Below are positions 24,624-36,189 of a stretch of DNA of 64,000 nt, in pieces. Below the pieces are notes generated by a model. It was not told the origin of the DNA, did not search any database, and worked only from the letters and a program-made list of their open reading frames with translations. Each line of letters begins with the position of its first letter. Within the stretch, counting starts at the first letter, position 1. The DNA comes from Hofstenia miamia (lineage: Eukaryota > Xenacoelomorpha > Acoela). The stretch lies in assembly GCA_004352715.1 (NCBI GenBank), contig SCFE01000004.1:3191508-3255507 (forward strand), in the 5' to 3' direction. A program made the translations under genes and the position numbers.

Positions 24624-25109
24624 ATTTTGTTATCGATTGATATTGATGATAATAAAAACGTTTTCATTGAATTTATCATTATTTATTTCTGTTTAATTTT
24701 AACTTATCAATTGTCGTTAAAGACTTTGATTTTAACCTTGGCAGTGATGCAGTCAAATTAAATGAGAAATATGAAGCGAGATCACTTTGAATCCAAGGAA
24801 AGATCTCGACAAAATCAGTTATATCTATTTTGCTGCTAACTGCATTTCTAATAAACAAATACACTCGACTTTTTGAACTAATTGAGTATTGATTCTTTAC
24901 GGTGTATTTTCTTATAATTTTGATATAGTTGATTGTAAACTAATATTCAGTGTATATATTGTATTTATTTTCCCAAAATATTAAAAATGTTGTAAACTCC
25001 ACGTTCTACCTTAAGATATATCGTTCCATTGTTGTAAAACAATTGATCATATGATATTCTTTTTTAGTGTTTGCACAAACATCCTTGGGCGTTTCGCTAA
25101 CTCGGCGAT

Positions 25110-25137
25110 ATTTGTTTCCCTCTTCAGCGCTTGAATG
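25110..25137 (+). promoter_or_regulatory. Candidate trans-splice acceptor before PIF1
   Basis: A pyrimidine-rich tract (tttgtttccctcttcag) ends in AG at 25126-25127, 7 nt before the PIF1 ATG. It is the best pyrimidine tract in the cluster and the only CAG acceptor; all internal acceptors in these genes end in TAG. An upstream tttttttag near 25067 could instead begin a 5'-UTR exon. Confidence 0.35.
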
Positions 25138-28100
25138 GTAGTTAACTCCGTCCGTGTTCCTTTTCTGCAATGCCAAGTAGAATTGCAGCGGCTATCTTCC
25201 GCAAATGCCACTATATCGACTTCAGTGTTACCAAACTGCAGAGTTCTTCTTGCGAGAAATTCTTTTCGAGATTTAGTTCTTAATATTGTTTCTTCGAAAT
25301 CAGGAAAGGTATTTGCATTTAATAGTTCATACAATATAATGAAATATATTCCTTTAATCTCGTAGAAATCTTGAAAGCCCTATAATTTACATAACTGTTA
25401 AAATAAACCTGGAATTTTTCAGAGTTTTCAAGGTCCATTTTTGTGAAACTGCGCTGACCATCGACTATATAGTTGATTAGATTTGTTAATCTTTGTCAAA
25501 CAATTACTTCATAAAACGAGAACATTTGCTTTTCGTGTCAAAATCAACTGCATATAATCATACATTACTATAGACCAATGAAACCCATTATAACCGGGTA
25601 AAACAGAATAGGGTAATGACATTATGAACGGGACAGGGAAAGATGAAGAGTATCTTCTAACTCAACAATATTTATTAGAAATGTATTTTTTTATTTGTAA
25701 TTTCATATTTGTCTTCTTTTATAGAACTAACCATATAATGGCTGATAAGTAGTATTTTTGGAGTACCAAATGAGGTTTTCAATTTGTATACCTACAGATG
25801 TATGCATTAAAAATATTCTTGAATTAGTTAACAATGATGTTTGTGTTCGTATACAATATTTGCAGATAAATTTCAAATTGGTCAAGCTAATGTTTTCTTA
25901 CTTAAATTTATGAACTAGTTCTGCATGCAAGTGCTGAATAAAAGTACACATTCTTTCAGAAAAGTAAACTTACTGCAGTAGTTTTTGAAAGATTTTCATT
26001 TTCAAATGTTACTTTCTGCTTTTTTTGTTAAGGCCCTTTTTCTAGATCTATCTGAGACCAATCATGCTACTTGAAAGGCATCATTAATCTTTTTCATCGT
26101 TCTAATTAAATTATATACCTCAATCCAAAATAAACACTCAAAATTGTAAATCTAGCAATATTTACTGGAATATTTAGCATGGAGGTGAATTGAGTTATCC
26201 GATTTGCGATATTACAGTTTGCAAGCGTTTCGCATCGTCAGGCAAAGCCAGTTTGCGGTTACCGTCTCACAACACGTTGATCCTTTTATCTAACTGTGCT
26301 CCACAAACTCTCATAAACTTTCTTCGTTCACTAATGGTGAAAGTTAATAAAACACAACAGAAGGGCTTTGTTCTTGGAGTTCGTGACCGTCTAAAGCAAG
26401 GTGCCGTTTGCACTACTCTAGATGAAGTCAGTCCTCTAACAATGCAAGAAGTTCGCCAATTTGCTGTATGTGACGTTTTATTAACTGTATACTAGTTATT
26501 CTCATTTCTATTATATTGATGCAATTAAAATTAGTTTACTATCAATTCAGCAGTTGACTTTATTATATGTGGCATTGACTGGAATATTATCATGTGTGGA
26601 ATGGACTTGAATGTTGTCTTGATGTTCAAGACATGTTCTGTGCTTACTGTTGTTTAGTTATATTATTTTCCATGCTTTACTTTTGTTCAGTGCAATCCCA
26701 GTGATCACTATAGAATGTGAAAATTGAAGTATGTCTGCAAATGATTGCAAAATCTACATCTTATCATGTGATACATTCATAATCTAATTTTTAAGATTTA
26801 TTATGAGGGTTGACCATTTTTAGTAGTCTTTAATCTTGGTATGCAAATATTATTTTAGTGCTATGATATGCTGACTGACCCTATTAAGAACAACAAAATT
26901 GTATTTAGAATAAGGATAGTACAGAAACTCCTTTTCGACCTATAGAAAAAAATGCAGTTTCTTCTGAAAATGTGAGGACCAAAACTCCTGTTCAAAAACC
27001 TTCAATCAACTCTTCTTCTTTTACACTTACTGAAGAACAAATGAAAGTAATGCGACTGGTCCAAGATGGTCAAAGTGTGTTTTTCACTGGTAGTGCAGGT
27101 TGTGGGAAGTCATATCTTCTCCAGCGGATAATTCGCAGTTTGCCTCCAAACAGCACATGTGTCACTGCAAGCACTGGAGTTGCTGCTAGTCATATTGGAG
27201 GCGTGACTTTGCACAACGCTTTCTCACTTCAATCATCAGGGGATCCTCCGAAATATGTAAGATATTGCTATGTTTATCACTTTATATATAACAATTTAAT
27301 ATGTTGTGTTTTAAGTAATAATTTATGAAAATGATATTTCGTAACACAATCATTGTTTTATTGTAAAATAAAATCTAAATAATTTCCTATCTGTGTACGT
27401 CGTCAGCATCATCATCATAATCTTGGACAACATAAAATCGTTTATTCCCTTATAGTGTTTCGAGATTTTTCGTTTTTGCTGTGAATGATTTGCCGAAGCT
27501 TCAGTAGCCCTTCAAACATGCCCTTATCCAACGCACATGTTCAACGCTTTATTGATCTTCGTGCAGTAGTTGCTTTAAAACGATGAGATTTTTTCATTAA
27601 AGCGTGTGTGTATGTAACAAGGTCTCATAAAAGGATCTTTTCAGTTTACAGTTGATATTATGTAAAAGTTTTTAATTCTGCTTATATATAGATGAAACCC
27701 ACATTCATATCTTCAGTTCGTAAAATTCGAGTTCTCATAATTGATGAAATTTCAATGGTTGGCGCTTCTCTGTTTGATAAATTGGCAGAGTTCCTTCGCA
27801 AGGTGCGCAACTCCCAACAGCCATTTGGTGGAATTCAGCTCATACTCACAGGTGACTTCCTGCAACTGCCTCCAATTGGGTGTAAGCAGCAGTGTTTTGA
27901 AGTGAGTAAAATTGTAAAAGTTTTTTTCAAATTGTTTTCCAAATAGAGTTGCTTGACCTTAGAAAAAATGATATCATTTATACACAATTGGAAATTATAA
28001 ACTAAAAATGCAACTTTTTAGCGAGGCAACAGAGGTAAAATAGTATTATTATGAAATCTAAATGTGTTCTAAAATGAATCATAACTAATAAAGTGCCCTC

Positions 28101-30562
28101 TATTAAGATACAAATATGTATACTATTTTACCAAATCCAATGGGACTTATTTCTTCAAACATGTATATCAAATATTTAATAATATAAATCCAATAAATGT
28201 AAATTCTTGCATATATATGTATATACTAATACGTCCCGAATCGTAAAGGGGTTTTTGCAAAAAACTCTACATAGAGGACCGGAGCCAATTTTTCCATATT
28301 ACAGAGAGGAACTTGGGGTTTTTTCCCGAAAATTAAATTTTTTCCGATTGCTCGCTAAAAAACTCATGGATCTTTAAAATATTTTCCATGAAGGTAGGGT
28401 CTGCTGAAAGACTGTGTCCTACAAAAAATCAGGAATTTATGTGGAAAAATCAGCTTATATGGTTATGTGGAAAGAATACATAGAGGGACGTATTAGTATA
28501 TATATATATATATATATATATATATNNNNNNNNNNNNNNNNNNNNNNNNNNNNNNNNNNNNNNNNNNNNNNNNNNNNNNNNNNNNNNNNNNNNNNNNNNN
28601 NNNNNNNNNNNNNNNNNNNNNNNNNNNNNNNNNNNNNNNNNNNNNNNNNNNNNNNNNNNNNNNNNNNNNNNNNNNNNNNNNNNNNNNNNNNNNNNNNNNN
28701 NNNNNNTATATATATATATGCGAAAATTTTCATTGATTGGATTTAGTTTTTCTTTAAATAAACAGATTTGGAATTCGGGATTACTGAAAACCAAGAAAAT
28801 ACCTCAAGATAATCATTTTTTATTCTTGATGTTTCGTTTTTTGTTTATATCAAATTAGTTAATCGTACTATATTTCTTCTAAAAATTAACTTTGGAGTTA
28901 ATAAAAACTTTTTTAGTTTTTTAATCATTTTTAGAGAGAATTTGTAAACTTCTTACAGTCGTTTTTCATGGATTAGTGCGAAAAGTGACTGAATGATAAT
29001 ATCACAACAATAATCATGCATATTTCTATCATCAAAGCTTACATGTACTAAGTTGAAAGTATTAATATTTCGTTTGATGTCTCTTGACCATAATACAGTC
29101 CGCATTCTCTTGAAAAAATTACGTAAGGAATACTGGTATTCGCTTGTCAAGAACAATCATTTCGAAGTCCGTAGGTTATAAATTTCATTTACACTACTTT
29201 GAAGCCGAGTCCTAACCACCTTTTACATATTGATAATTTGTACTTTGGATTTGGAATGGTAATGAAATAGTATTGATTGATGTTGTTTTCGTTCTTCAAA
29301 TGATTTGACGGCAACAAAACGTGGCAAAATTGCATTGCTCTCTTGAAAACCTTTTTTACAAAGGGGAAGAATCAAAATTCGGGTTCTTGCTAGGAGATTC
29401 TAAGTTTAGAATAGTGCTAGAAAAATCTCTGTTGTATTTAACAATTAAACCAAGAACTTAGACAAAAATGTTTTGGAAGGGGAGGGGGTCTTTGAATTTT
29501 GACAACGTTGCCATTTTGCGAACTCATTCATACAAAACAACTGCTTCTAGTAGAAGTATTCGTCATTTCTTCAACGCTATTTGTTTGAATGTCTTCTCTG
29601 TAAATGTAAACATGTTTTCACGATTTATGCACTAAGTATTAATAGTTTTTGTTGAATACCAGGAGTAAACACGATGTAGCATAAGCGCGCATATATTTCA
29701 TGCATATTGTCTGATATTTTATGCAAGCGCGTTTTGTATGCATAAATTTGATGTTGCACTTACGAGTTTATGAATTATTTTTGAAACCATGCCACTGCAG
29801 TGTAATTATATTCTATTGTATCTCACAATATCAATGCACAGTTATTATTATTATCAATATAATTTCTAAGAAATGTCTTTTTTGTTTTTTTCATTCAATT
29901 CCAATATTATGAAAGAGTACATTTTTGTACGTGCAGCATGGTTTCTAAAGGCAATCGACGATAAGCAATTTATTTGCATATATATATATGTGTGTGTGTG
30001 TGTATGTCTGTTTTAAATCCTGTACATCTCATCAAAGATGCAGTGTAAAGGGGAATAGACAGCATTACTATAAGAACTGCGGGCAAATTCCATTGATCAA
30101 ATATTTGTAAGCAGAGTAGTTAAAATAATGCTTATAAGCAACGTGCTGGTATTTCGGTAAAACATATTCATTGCGAGTCTCGCTGTTGAATTTTTCAAAT
30201 TCACCGTGGAGCGGGTGATCTCGAAGGATTTTCTGAATAGTGGTTTCAAATTGAATTTTATATTTTTCGTTAATGTAATCAACATATTTTCTTTTTTCAA
30301 TGTTAGTTATCTTTGAAAATAATTTAAGAGGTCTTTTTAAACATTTCCATTGACTTTCCATTAATGCTGGAAGCCATACCTCAGCTACATATAAATAATT
30401 ATGACACATGTAATTTTTGAAGACATGCTCTTGATTTTCTCTATTTAGAAATTTCATAAAGAAAGACGTGCATTTATTTTTGTAATTTGCTTTCCTCACA
30501 ATAGAATTTCATCTTAAGTTTTTTTCTATTCATAATCCAAGGCATTTATAGGAATTTATTTT

Positions 30563-30597
<35 letters not shown>

Positions 30598-30700
30598 NNN
30601 NNNNNNNNNNNNNNNNNNNNNNNNNNNNNNNNNNNNNNNNNNNNNNNNNNNNNNNNNNNNNNNNNNNNNNNNNNNNNNNNNNNNNNNNNNNNNNNNNNNN

Positions 30701-30736
<36 letters not shown>

Positions 30737-32746
30737 TTATATACTTCATTGAAAAAAATTAGAATCAGAAAAAAGTATTTTTTTAAAAAATCTGTTAGAG
30801 ATAAATACACGAACTTTTTTGCTTGAATTAGTTGTAACTAACGTATCAGATCAACAGTTAAGGATAAACAAACTTTCCGTTGTTTTCGAAGCATTTCGAT
30901 AAACGTCTGGAAATCGATTTCATTAAATTTTTCCTTGTCTCTGTTGTGATTAAATGTTGAGATTCTTGAACCTAATTGATCAATGCTTGTTTCGTCTTCG
31001 GTTATTTTTTCTCAACATAATCTTTAAATTACCTCCAGACATTGTCCACGAAATTAATGTCTGGTGAATTAGGAGGCCATTGTAGGATTTGAATGTCAAT
31101 CTCCCTAAAAAAGTTTGGGGTAAACTGCGAAGTTTGGGGCGTTGCACCGTCCTGTTCCAAATCCAGCCATCTGGATAGAGTGCGTTTGCATAGTCAGAGA
31201 ACTCAGCGATAACTTGACAGTACTTCTAGTTATTAATTGTACTTGGCCCATCCACAATTTTCAAATAAAATCCTCTAAAAGAATTTCGGATATTTTTTCA
31301 TTGGTTTGCTGCTGTTTGTTGAACACCATTGTGATACTTTATTGCGGTGTAACTGGAAAACGCATTCATCTGTAAAAAAAACATCCATAAAAGGGTAGTT
31401 TCTCCGGGTCTGCGAGAATTCCATCTCTTTTTTTCATGAAGAGATATGATTTCGGGTACAATTTTTGCAATTTGTTTCGAAATGCCGGAGGATTTTAGAG
31501 ATCTGTAAAAAGTTAAACTATCCACAGATATCCCAGTTTGTTCTACAAACGCGTCCCGTACATTTTGGCTAGAAAAAGTTGGGTTACGAAGAGCAATTTG
31601 CGAAATCCTACATATCCCATTATTATTGGGAGATTTGCCTTTGAAGTATATGCCCAGTTATTAGCTCATTGTATGACTGCAAAATCAAATAAGCAATATA
31701 ATATTGTTTGATTGCATACATCTACATAGTAATATTGACTCATAAACTCATGATTCAATTGAAAAGAGGTGTTATTACTAATCCCTAAGACCCGGCGCTT
31801 TCGATATTTTTGATATCGGTTCGGTTTTTTAAAAAACTGCGGTTTTGGTTTTGGTTCGGTTTTTTTAATTTAGTAGGCGAGGCTAATAACCATCATCGCA
31901 GATATCCTCTGCCTATTTTACTAATTTTACGAATGTTATTTCACTTAGGGTAGTAGTAGTACATAGTTTATACGACAGCAAGCTATTTCTTGTTTTATTT
32001 TGAATTTTTCAGAGAGGCATTTCAGCCAGAGTTGGAGGCGGGATGGGCTTAGGGCCTAATCTCAAAACCGAAACCGTCCAGTTTCAAAAGGCCGTTTCGG
32101 TTCGGTTTTTTTAAAAAAACCGCGGTTTCGGTTCTCAGTTCGGTATACCGCCGGGCCCTACTAATCCCCAGTCACCTGAAGAGGTAACCTCAAATTAGTT
32201 ACTAGTAACATTACTAATCAGTATATATACTAGTAAGTAGTAACCTGCTAACTCTGATGATGAAGCATATGCAACTTAATTAATTAATCCTTTTCATGGA
32301 AGGCAAAGAGAGCAAACAGCCAAATTTGTAAATGTGCTAAAATTTAATTTATGTTTTTAGTTATTTCTACTAAAATGTTTAACAAATAATGATGTAAATA
32401 CGGCCAAAGTTAAATCCTATATATATTTTTTCTGCAAATCATGTAAATATTCATAAATAAATTTCAAAAAAATTCACAAAAAATCCATATAATTATATCC
32501 ACAAAGCGCCTCTATAATTTGAAAATTCAATAATGCGCCTCCGTAAATATCCAAGCACATCTTATAAGTATATATATATATATATATATATNNNNNNNNN
32601 NNNNNNNNNNNNNNNNNNNNNNNNNNNNNNNNNNNNNNNNNNNNNNNNNNNNNNNNNNNNNNNNNNNNNNNNNNNNNNNNNNNNNNNNNNNNNNNNNNNN
32701 NNNNNNNNNNNNNNNNNNNNNNNNNNNNNNNNNNNNNNNNNNNNNN

Positions 32747-32786
<40 letters not shown>

Positions 32787-35062
32787 GTTGCAATGCTTGT
32801 CATTTTTTTCACGATGTTTGATTAGAGCATACTTCCGTTGTTAACTCGAATTTCCCAACGGTTTATTATTATCATCGTACTGTATAATTTAGTTACGAAT
32901 GATGGATTCGTTGTACATGTATTAATAATTGAAATTATGAATTTGGAGAATCATCAATTCTAACTTGTAGCGTTTCTAAGTGTTCCACATCTGTTAGTAG
33001 TTTGAAGTTATTTAGGCTGTTAACTGGTCAAGCAGTGTATCTGAATGCGTTTTACTGAGAAAAATTCATCGTCAAAATGATGAAAAATTTATTAGGCTGT
33101 TAGAAACTATTCGTTTGGGCAGATGTCCACAATGGGCTTCTGATTTGTTAATATCTCGTTCTAATAAGCTGACTTGTCCTTCTGAGCTTATCCCTACGAT
33201 ACTCACAACTCACAGAGATGATGTTGAAGATATTAACAAGGTATTCAATTGCTTATTATTTTATCTAAATTTATGCTAATTACAATGACTATTTTTAGCA
33301 GCGTTTGTCATCATTAGAGGGCGAATCTCGAATTTTCAATGCAATTGATAAGAATGGTGATTGTCGAGTGTTGGACAGTTTAGCACCAAGAAAACTTCTT
33401 CTTAAATTAGGCGCCCAAGTTATGTTTACTAGAAATGTTGCTGTTAATCGTGGCATCAGCAATGGAACACGAGCAGTAGTAATAGATTTTACACAATCAG
33501 GGATTCCTAGAGTTAAGCTTCTATCAGGGGAAATAGTAGACGTCGAATGGGCACGCTATAGCATTAATGCTGGCTTTGATGGAAACATTGCAGTGCGGCG
33601 GCAACTGCCATTAACGTAAATATTTGACATTGAAAATCATAAATGAGCTTTTCAATATTTAACAAATGTATTGTGTAATTTTATTTATGAAGGGAACATT
33701 ATATCGTAAATCATCGCGAATATGCCGCACCTGCCAACCTAAAATTTTGTCTAATACTTTGGGTTCCGGCTTATACACACAGTCTACAAATTCTATCTGT
33801 AAACTTTCTTTATGGTTAAGGTATCTTTTAGAATGTTCAAATGCTGAAAATGATTTATTTAACTAAGAATATCAAGCACTTGATTTGATTTGTCGGGTTG
33901 AATTGTGTCGCCGTGCAGATCGAAGTTAAATGAATGCAGGAGAGTATGTGGGGAAAGATGTATTAGAATGGCATGGTGAATGTGGCTTATAAACGCTGTA
34001 CGCCTATTACTAAAACAATAGCCTTTAAAGTCTGGGGGCGGGGCTTATGCACAAGGATTTACTGTAGTTTTTCCCTTAAGTTCAAACATAGTAGATTATG
34101 TTCTTCAAATATTCTGATTACATCTGATCCTTCAAACTTCCAAAAGCATTCCTAATATTAAAACTGTTGTCCCTATATATTCAAGATACATTGGATGGTT
34201 GTTGGGTAAAATCAATAATAGAATATATAAAATATGTGAGTTCAAAATTCTAAAATTAACCCGAAATTGACTTTTCAAAGCCTGTATTGACGACACATTA
34301 AAAAGTTATTCACAGTATCTTTTGAAAAAATTATCTTGTAAACTTATGTCTTAGGGTTAGTAAATATGGTGTTGGACGCATAAAAAGATATTAATATTTC
34401 TTATTTAAGGAGATAACATAAATCTGTCCGACAAAAAAGATTTGTGGAGCAACAATGTTGTTATAAACTCATCACGAATTTTCAAGAAATACGTCTCTTG
34501 ATGTATGAAATGAAGTCTTTAGTTGTAAATTGACCAATTTACATTCACCGTAAACTTGAACAAGTACCAGGTTTTCTACATAAATTATTGAGGATACCAA
34601 TGCATTTGGGGAAAACTAGCATGTTAATGTAATTTTGTACACAGTATATATTTGATCCTTCTTTCTCATTAGCAAGATGTACTTCATTTTTGCTGTAATT
34701 TATATTTTACGTACTGCTCTGATTACGCTCTAGATATATTGCTGTTAATATGTTCTAAACATGTACATTTTTTTAATGAAAAAGATCAATTCTATTTCAT
34801 AAGCTTCTTTTATTTTTGTTTTGCTATTTTTAGTTGACTCAGCTAATTTAGATTGGCTTGGGCTCTATCAATCCACAAAAGCCAAGGAATGACTTTAGAT
34901 CTCGTAGAAGTGTCTATGTCGCGGGTATTCGAATGCGGACAAGCTTACGTTGCTCTATCGCGAGCGCGATCGCTTTCAGGATTGCGGGTGCTTGATTTAA
35001 ACATAGCAGCAATCCGCGCAAATTCAACTGCCCTAGAATTTTATTCACAAATTTCGAGTTAG
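25135..35062 (+). CDS. PIF1: ATP-dependent DNA helicase PIF1, complete, about 590 aa
   Basis: PIF1 is a superfamily 1B 5'-to-3' helicase that unwinds G-quadruplexes and R-loops and acts at telomeres, replication forks and in mitochondria. Seven exons: 25135-25308, 26178-26465, 26909-27256, 27692-27901, 33016-33240, 33299-33615 and 34852-35062 (stop tag). Phases agree and the product is 590 residues, against 641 in human. Exons 1-2 are the animal PIF1 N-terminal domain, including [18 protein letters not shown]. Walker A is TGSAGCGKS (about 214-222), with Cys where human has Thr. Walker B is VLIIDEIS (about 284-291). The PIF1 signature [14 protein letters not shown], then [17 protein letters not shown], follows. 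Exon 6 has [18 protein letters not shown]. The last exon holds [16 protein letters not shown] and [12 protein letters not shown], motifs V and VI. Intron 4 (5.1 kb) holds transposon remnants and three (TA)n gaps. It is the last gene of the colinear set. Confidence 0.93.
27902..30067. other. PIF1 intron 4, first part, with (TA)n N gap
   Basis: A (TA)n tract near 28498-28718 encloses an N run at 28526-28706. A mixed (TA)n(TG)n tract lies at about 29980-30003. No exon or transposase seen in the rest. Confidence 0.6.
30068..30499 (-). pseudogene. LINE reverse-transcriptase C-terminal fragment
   Basis: One open frame of 143 residues without a plausible own start context. Its end, [19 protein letters not shown] then [14 protein letters not shown], resembles the post-RT C-terminus of non-LTR polyproteins, in which an HPLH-like block is followed by basic tyrosine-rich text. 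[21 protein letters not shown] resembles the preceding thumb region. It is a remnant in PIF1 intron 4, antisense. The family is uncertain. Confidence 0.5.
30563..30732. repeat. (TA)n tract with N gap 30598-30700
   Basis: Dinucleotide repeat on both sides of a 103-base N run; true length unknown. Confidence 0.9.
30830..31660 (-). pseudogene. Decayed Tc3/mariner-like transposase
   Basis: The minus strand gives, in shifting frames, a fragment with [16 protein letters not shown] near 31375-31320, then [13 protein letters not shown] near 31160-31120 containing the second catalytic Asp, and [18 protein letters not shown] near 31090-31035 containing the third. This WPPNSPD..NVW spacing is typical of Tc1/mariner transposases. 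Stops are frequent and no terminal repeats were found. It is distinct from the elements at 12737-13609 and 14400-15218. Confidence 0.65.
31661..33015. other. PIF1 intron 4, last part, with cryptic CGGTTCGG repeats and (TA)n N gap
   Basis: Decayed cggttcggtttt-type runs at about 31795-31865 and 32065-32160. A (TA)n tract at about 32569-32782 encloses an N run at 32592-32746. No gene seen. Confidence 0.6.
33616..34851. other. PIF1 intron 6
   Basis: AT-rich with a GC-richer island at 33700-34060. In it a GGCTTAT..AC-type word recurs three times (about 33770, 33984 and 34042). No transposase frame recognised. Confidence 0.4.
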
Positions 35063-36180
35063 TTTCTGTTTAGAAAATTTTTCTTTGTTAGTGTTGTTTG
35101 ATATTTTTAGAACTTTAGTTGCAGCATTAGAATTGAAAAAATAATTCCAGAGTGTTGTTTATACGATTTCTCAGTATTCGAATGTACATTGCTGAAATGT
35201 GTCTTACATCTCAACATTCAAAGAATGCTTCATTACATTGAAACTAAGTTATTCCCTTTAACGAAAATTTTTATATATTTGGAATACAAATGTAACCCAG
35301 ATGATATTGCTAAGAACGAAATTTTACTTAAGGTGTGTTATAAGTAATGTCATAATGTTTTGTCAACTATTTCTATTAATTCTTCTAGTTATACGCCTTT
35401 GTGTGATTTATGCTAAAAAATCCACAGCTAAGGCGGAGAAGGACTTGAAAACTGCTTTCTGTTATTACTGCCCCACTTTGACAACAGTCTACAGGTGGTT
35501 CACGCTTTTTCTAATCCAGACATCTTGAGCAATATAGCAAGACCATGAAGTCCTTTCAGGACCTGGACTAAGAAGACTTTCAATATTTTTTTTAAAGAAC
35601 AAAAGTTTTTACTGCTGCAAATTTAAAAATATTTTATTATACAAAATATTATAAATTATTCATATTTTACAAAATTAACATTACAAAAATAGAATATTTA
35701 AGAATCACCAAATATAAAATCAATACACATAAAATTAACATTACAATGATTATTTTTTGGGTGATCGATACTGAAAAACTTGTACAATGGTTGAGATGCT
35801 GAGGATAACAATATTTAATGAATTTGTGTACCAGATGTCACAGATTAGACATGAATTGCTTAAACCCTAACCACCACATTTTGATGAAAGAAGTGTAGCA
35901 TTTCCCCGCTGTAAAATTACTGACAATTGCTGGAAAAAATATGTAGAAATCGTATTCAGATCGCAAGAGGCACTTCTGGCAGAAGACATAAAAGACATAC
36001 TTTGATAGCAATTGGTGACCATCCTCCTAGAGCTTCCACTGATAATGGTATAAAGGACATACCAGCTGCTGAACATTATTCTGGGTATTTAGTAAGCTTT
36101 CGGTTGTATGAAACTTCCAGGGCATGACCAGCATTAGTACCCGCAAGAGAAACAATCGAAGGCTGCAGTGAACTAATTAC
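35063..36180. other. Intergenic DNA after PIF1
   Basis: No gene supported. A short open stretch near 35395-35512 loosely recalls a mariner N-terminal helix-turn-helix but is not convincing. Confidence 0.4.
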
Positions 36181-36189
36181 AGTCACGTC

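Noticed and set aside
26972-27328. Using the ATG at 26987 or an alternative start as an independent helicase gene
   Set aside because: The exon joins in phase with upstream exons encoding the PIF1 N-terminal domain and with five downstream helicase exons, so it is internal.
35301-35528. Frame with KKSTAKAEKDLKTAF resembling a mariner helix-turn-helix
   Set aside because: Similarity is short and loose, and no catalytic domain or terminal repeats are nearby.
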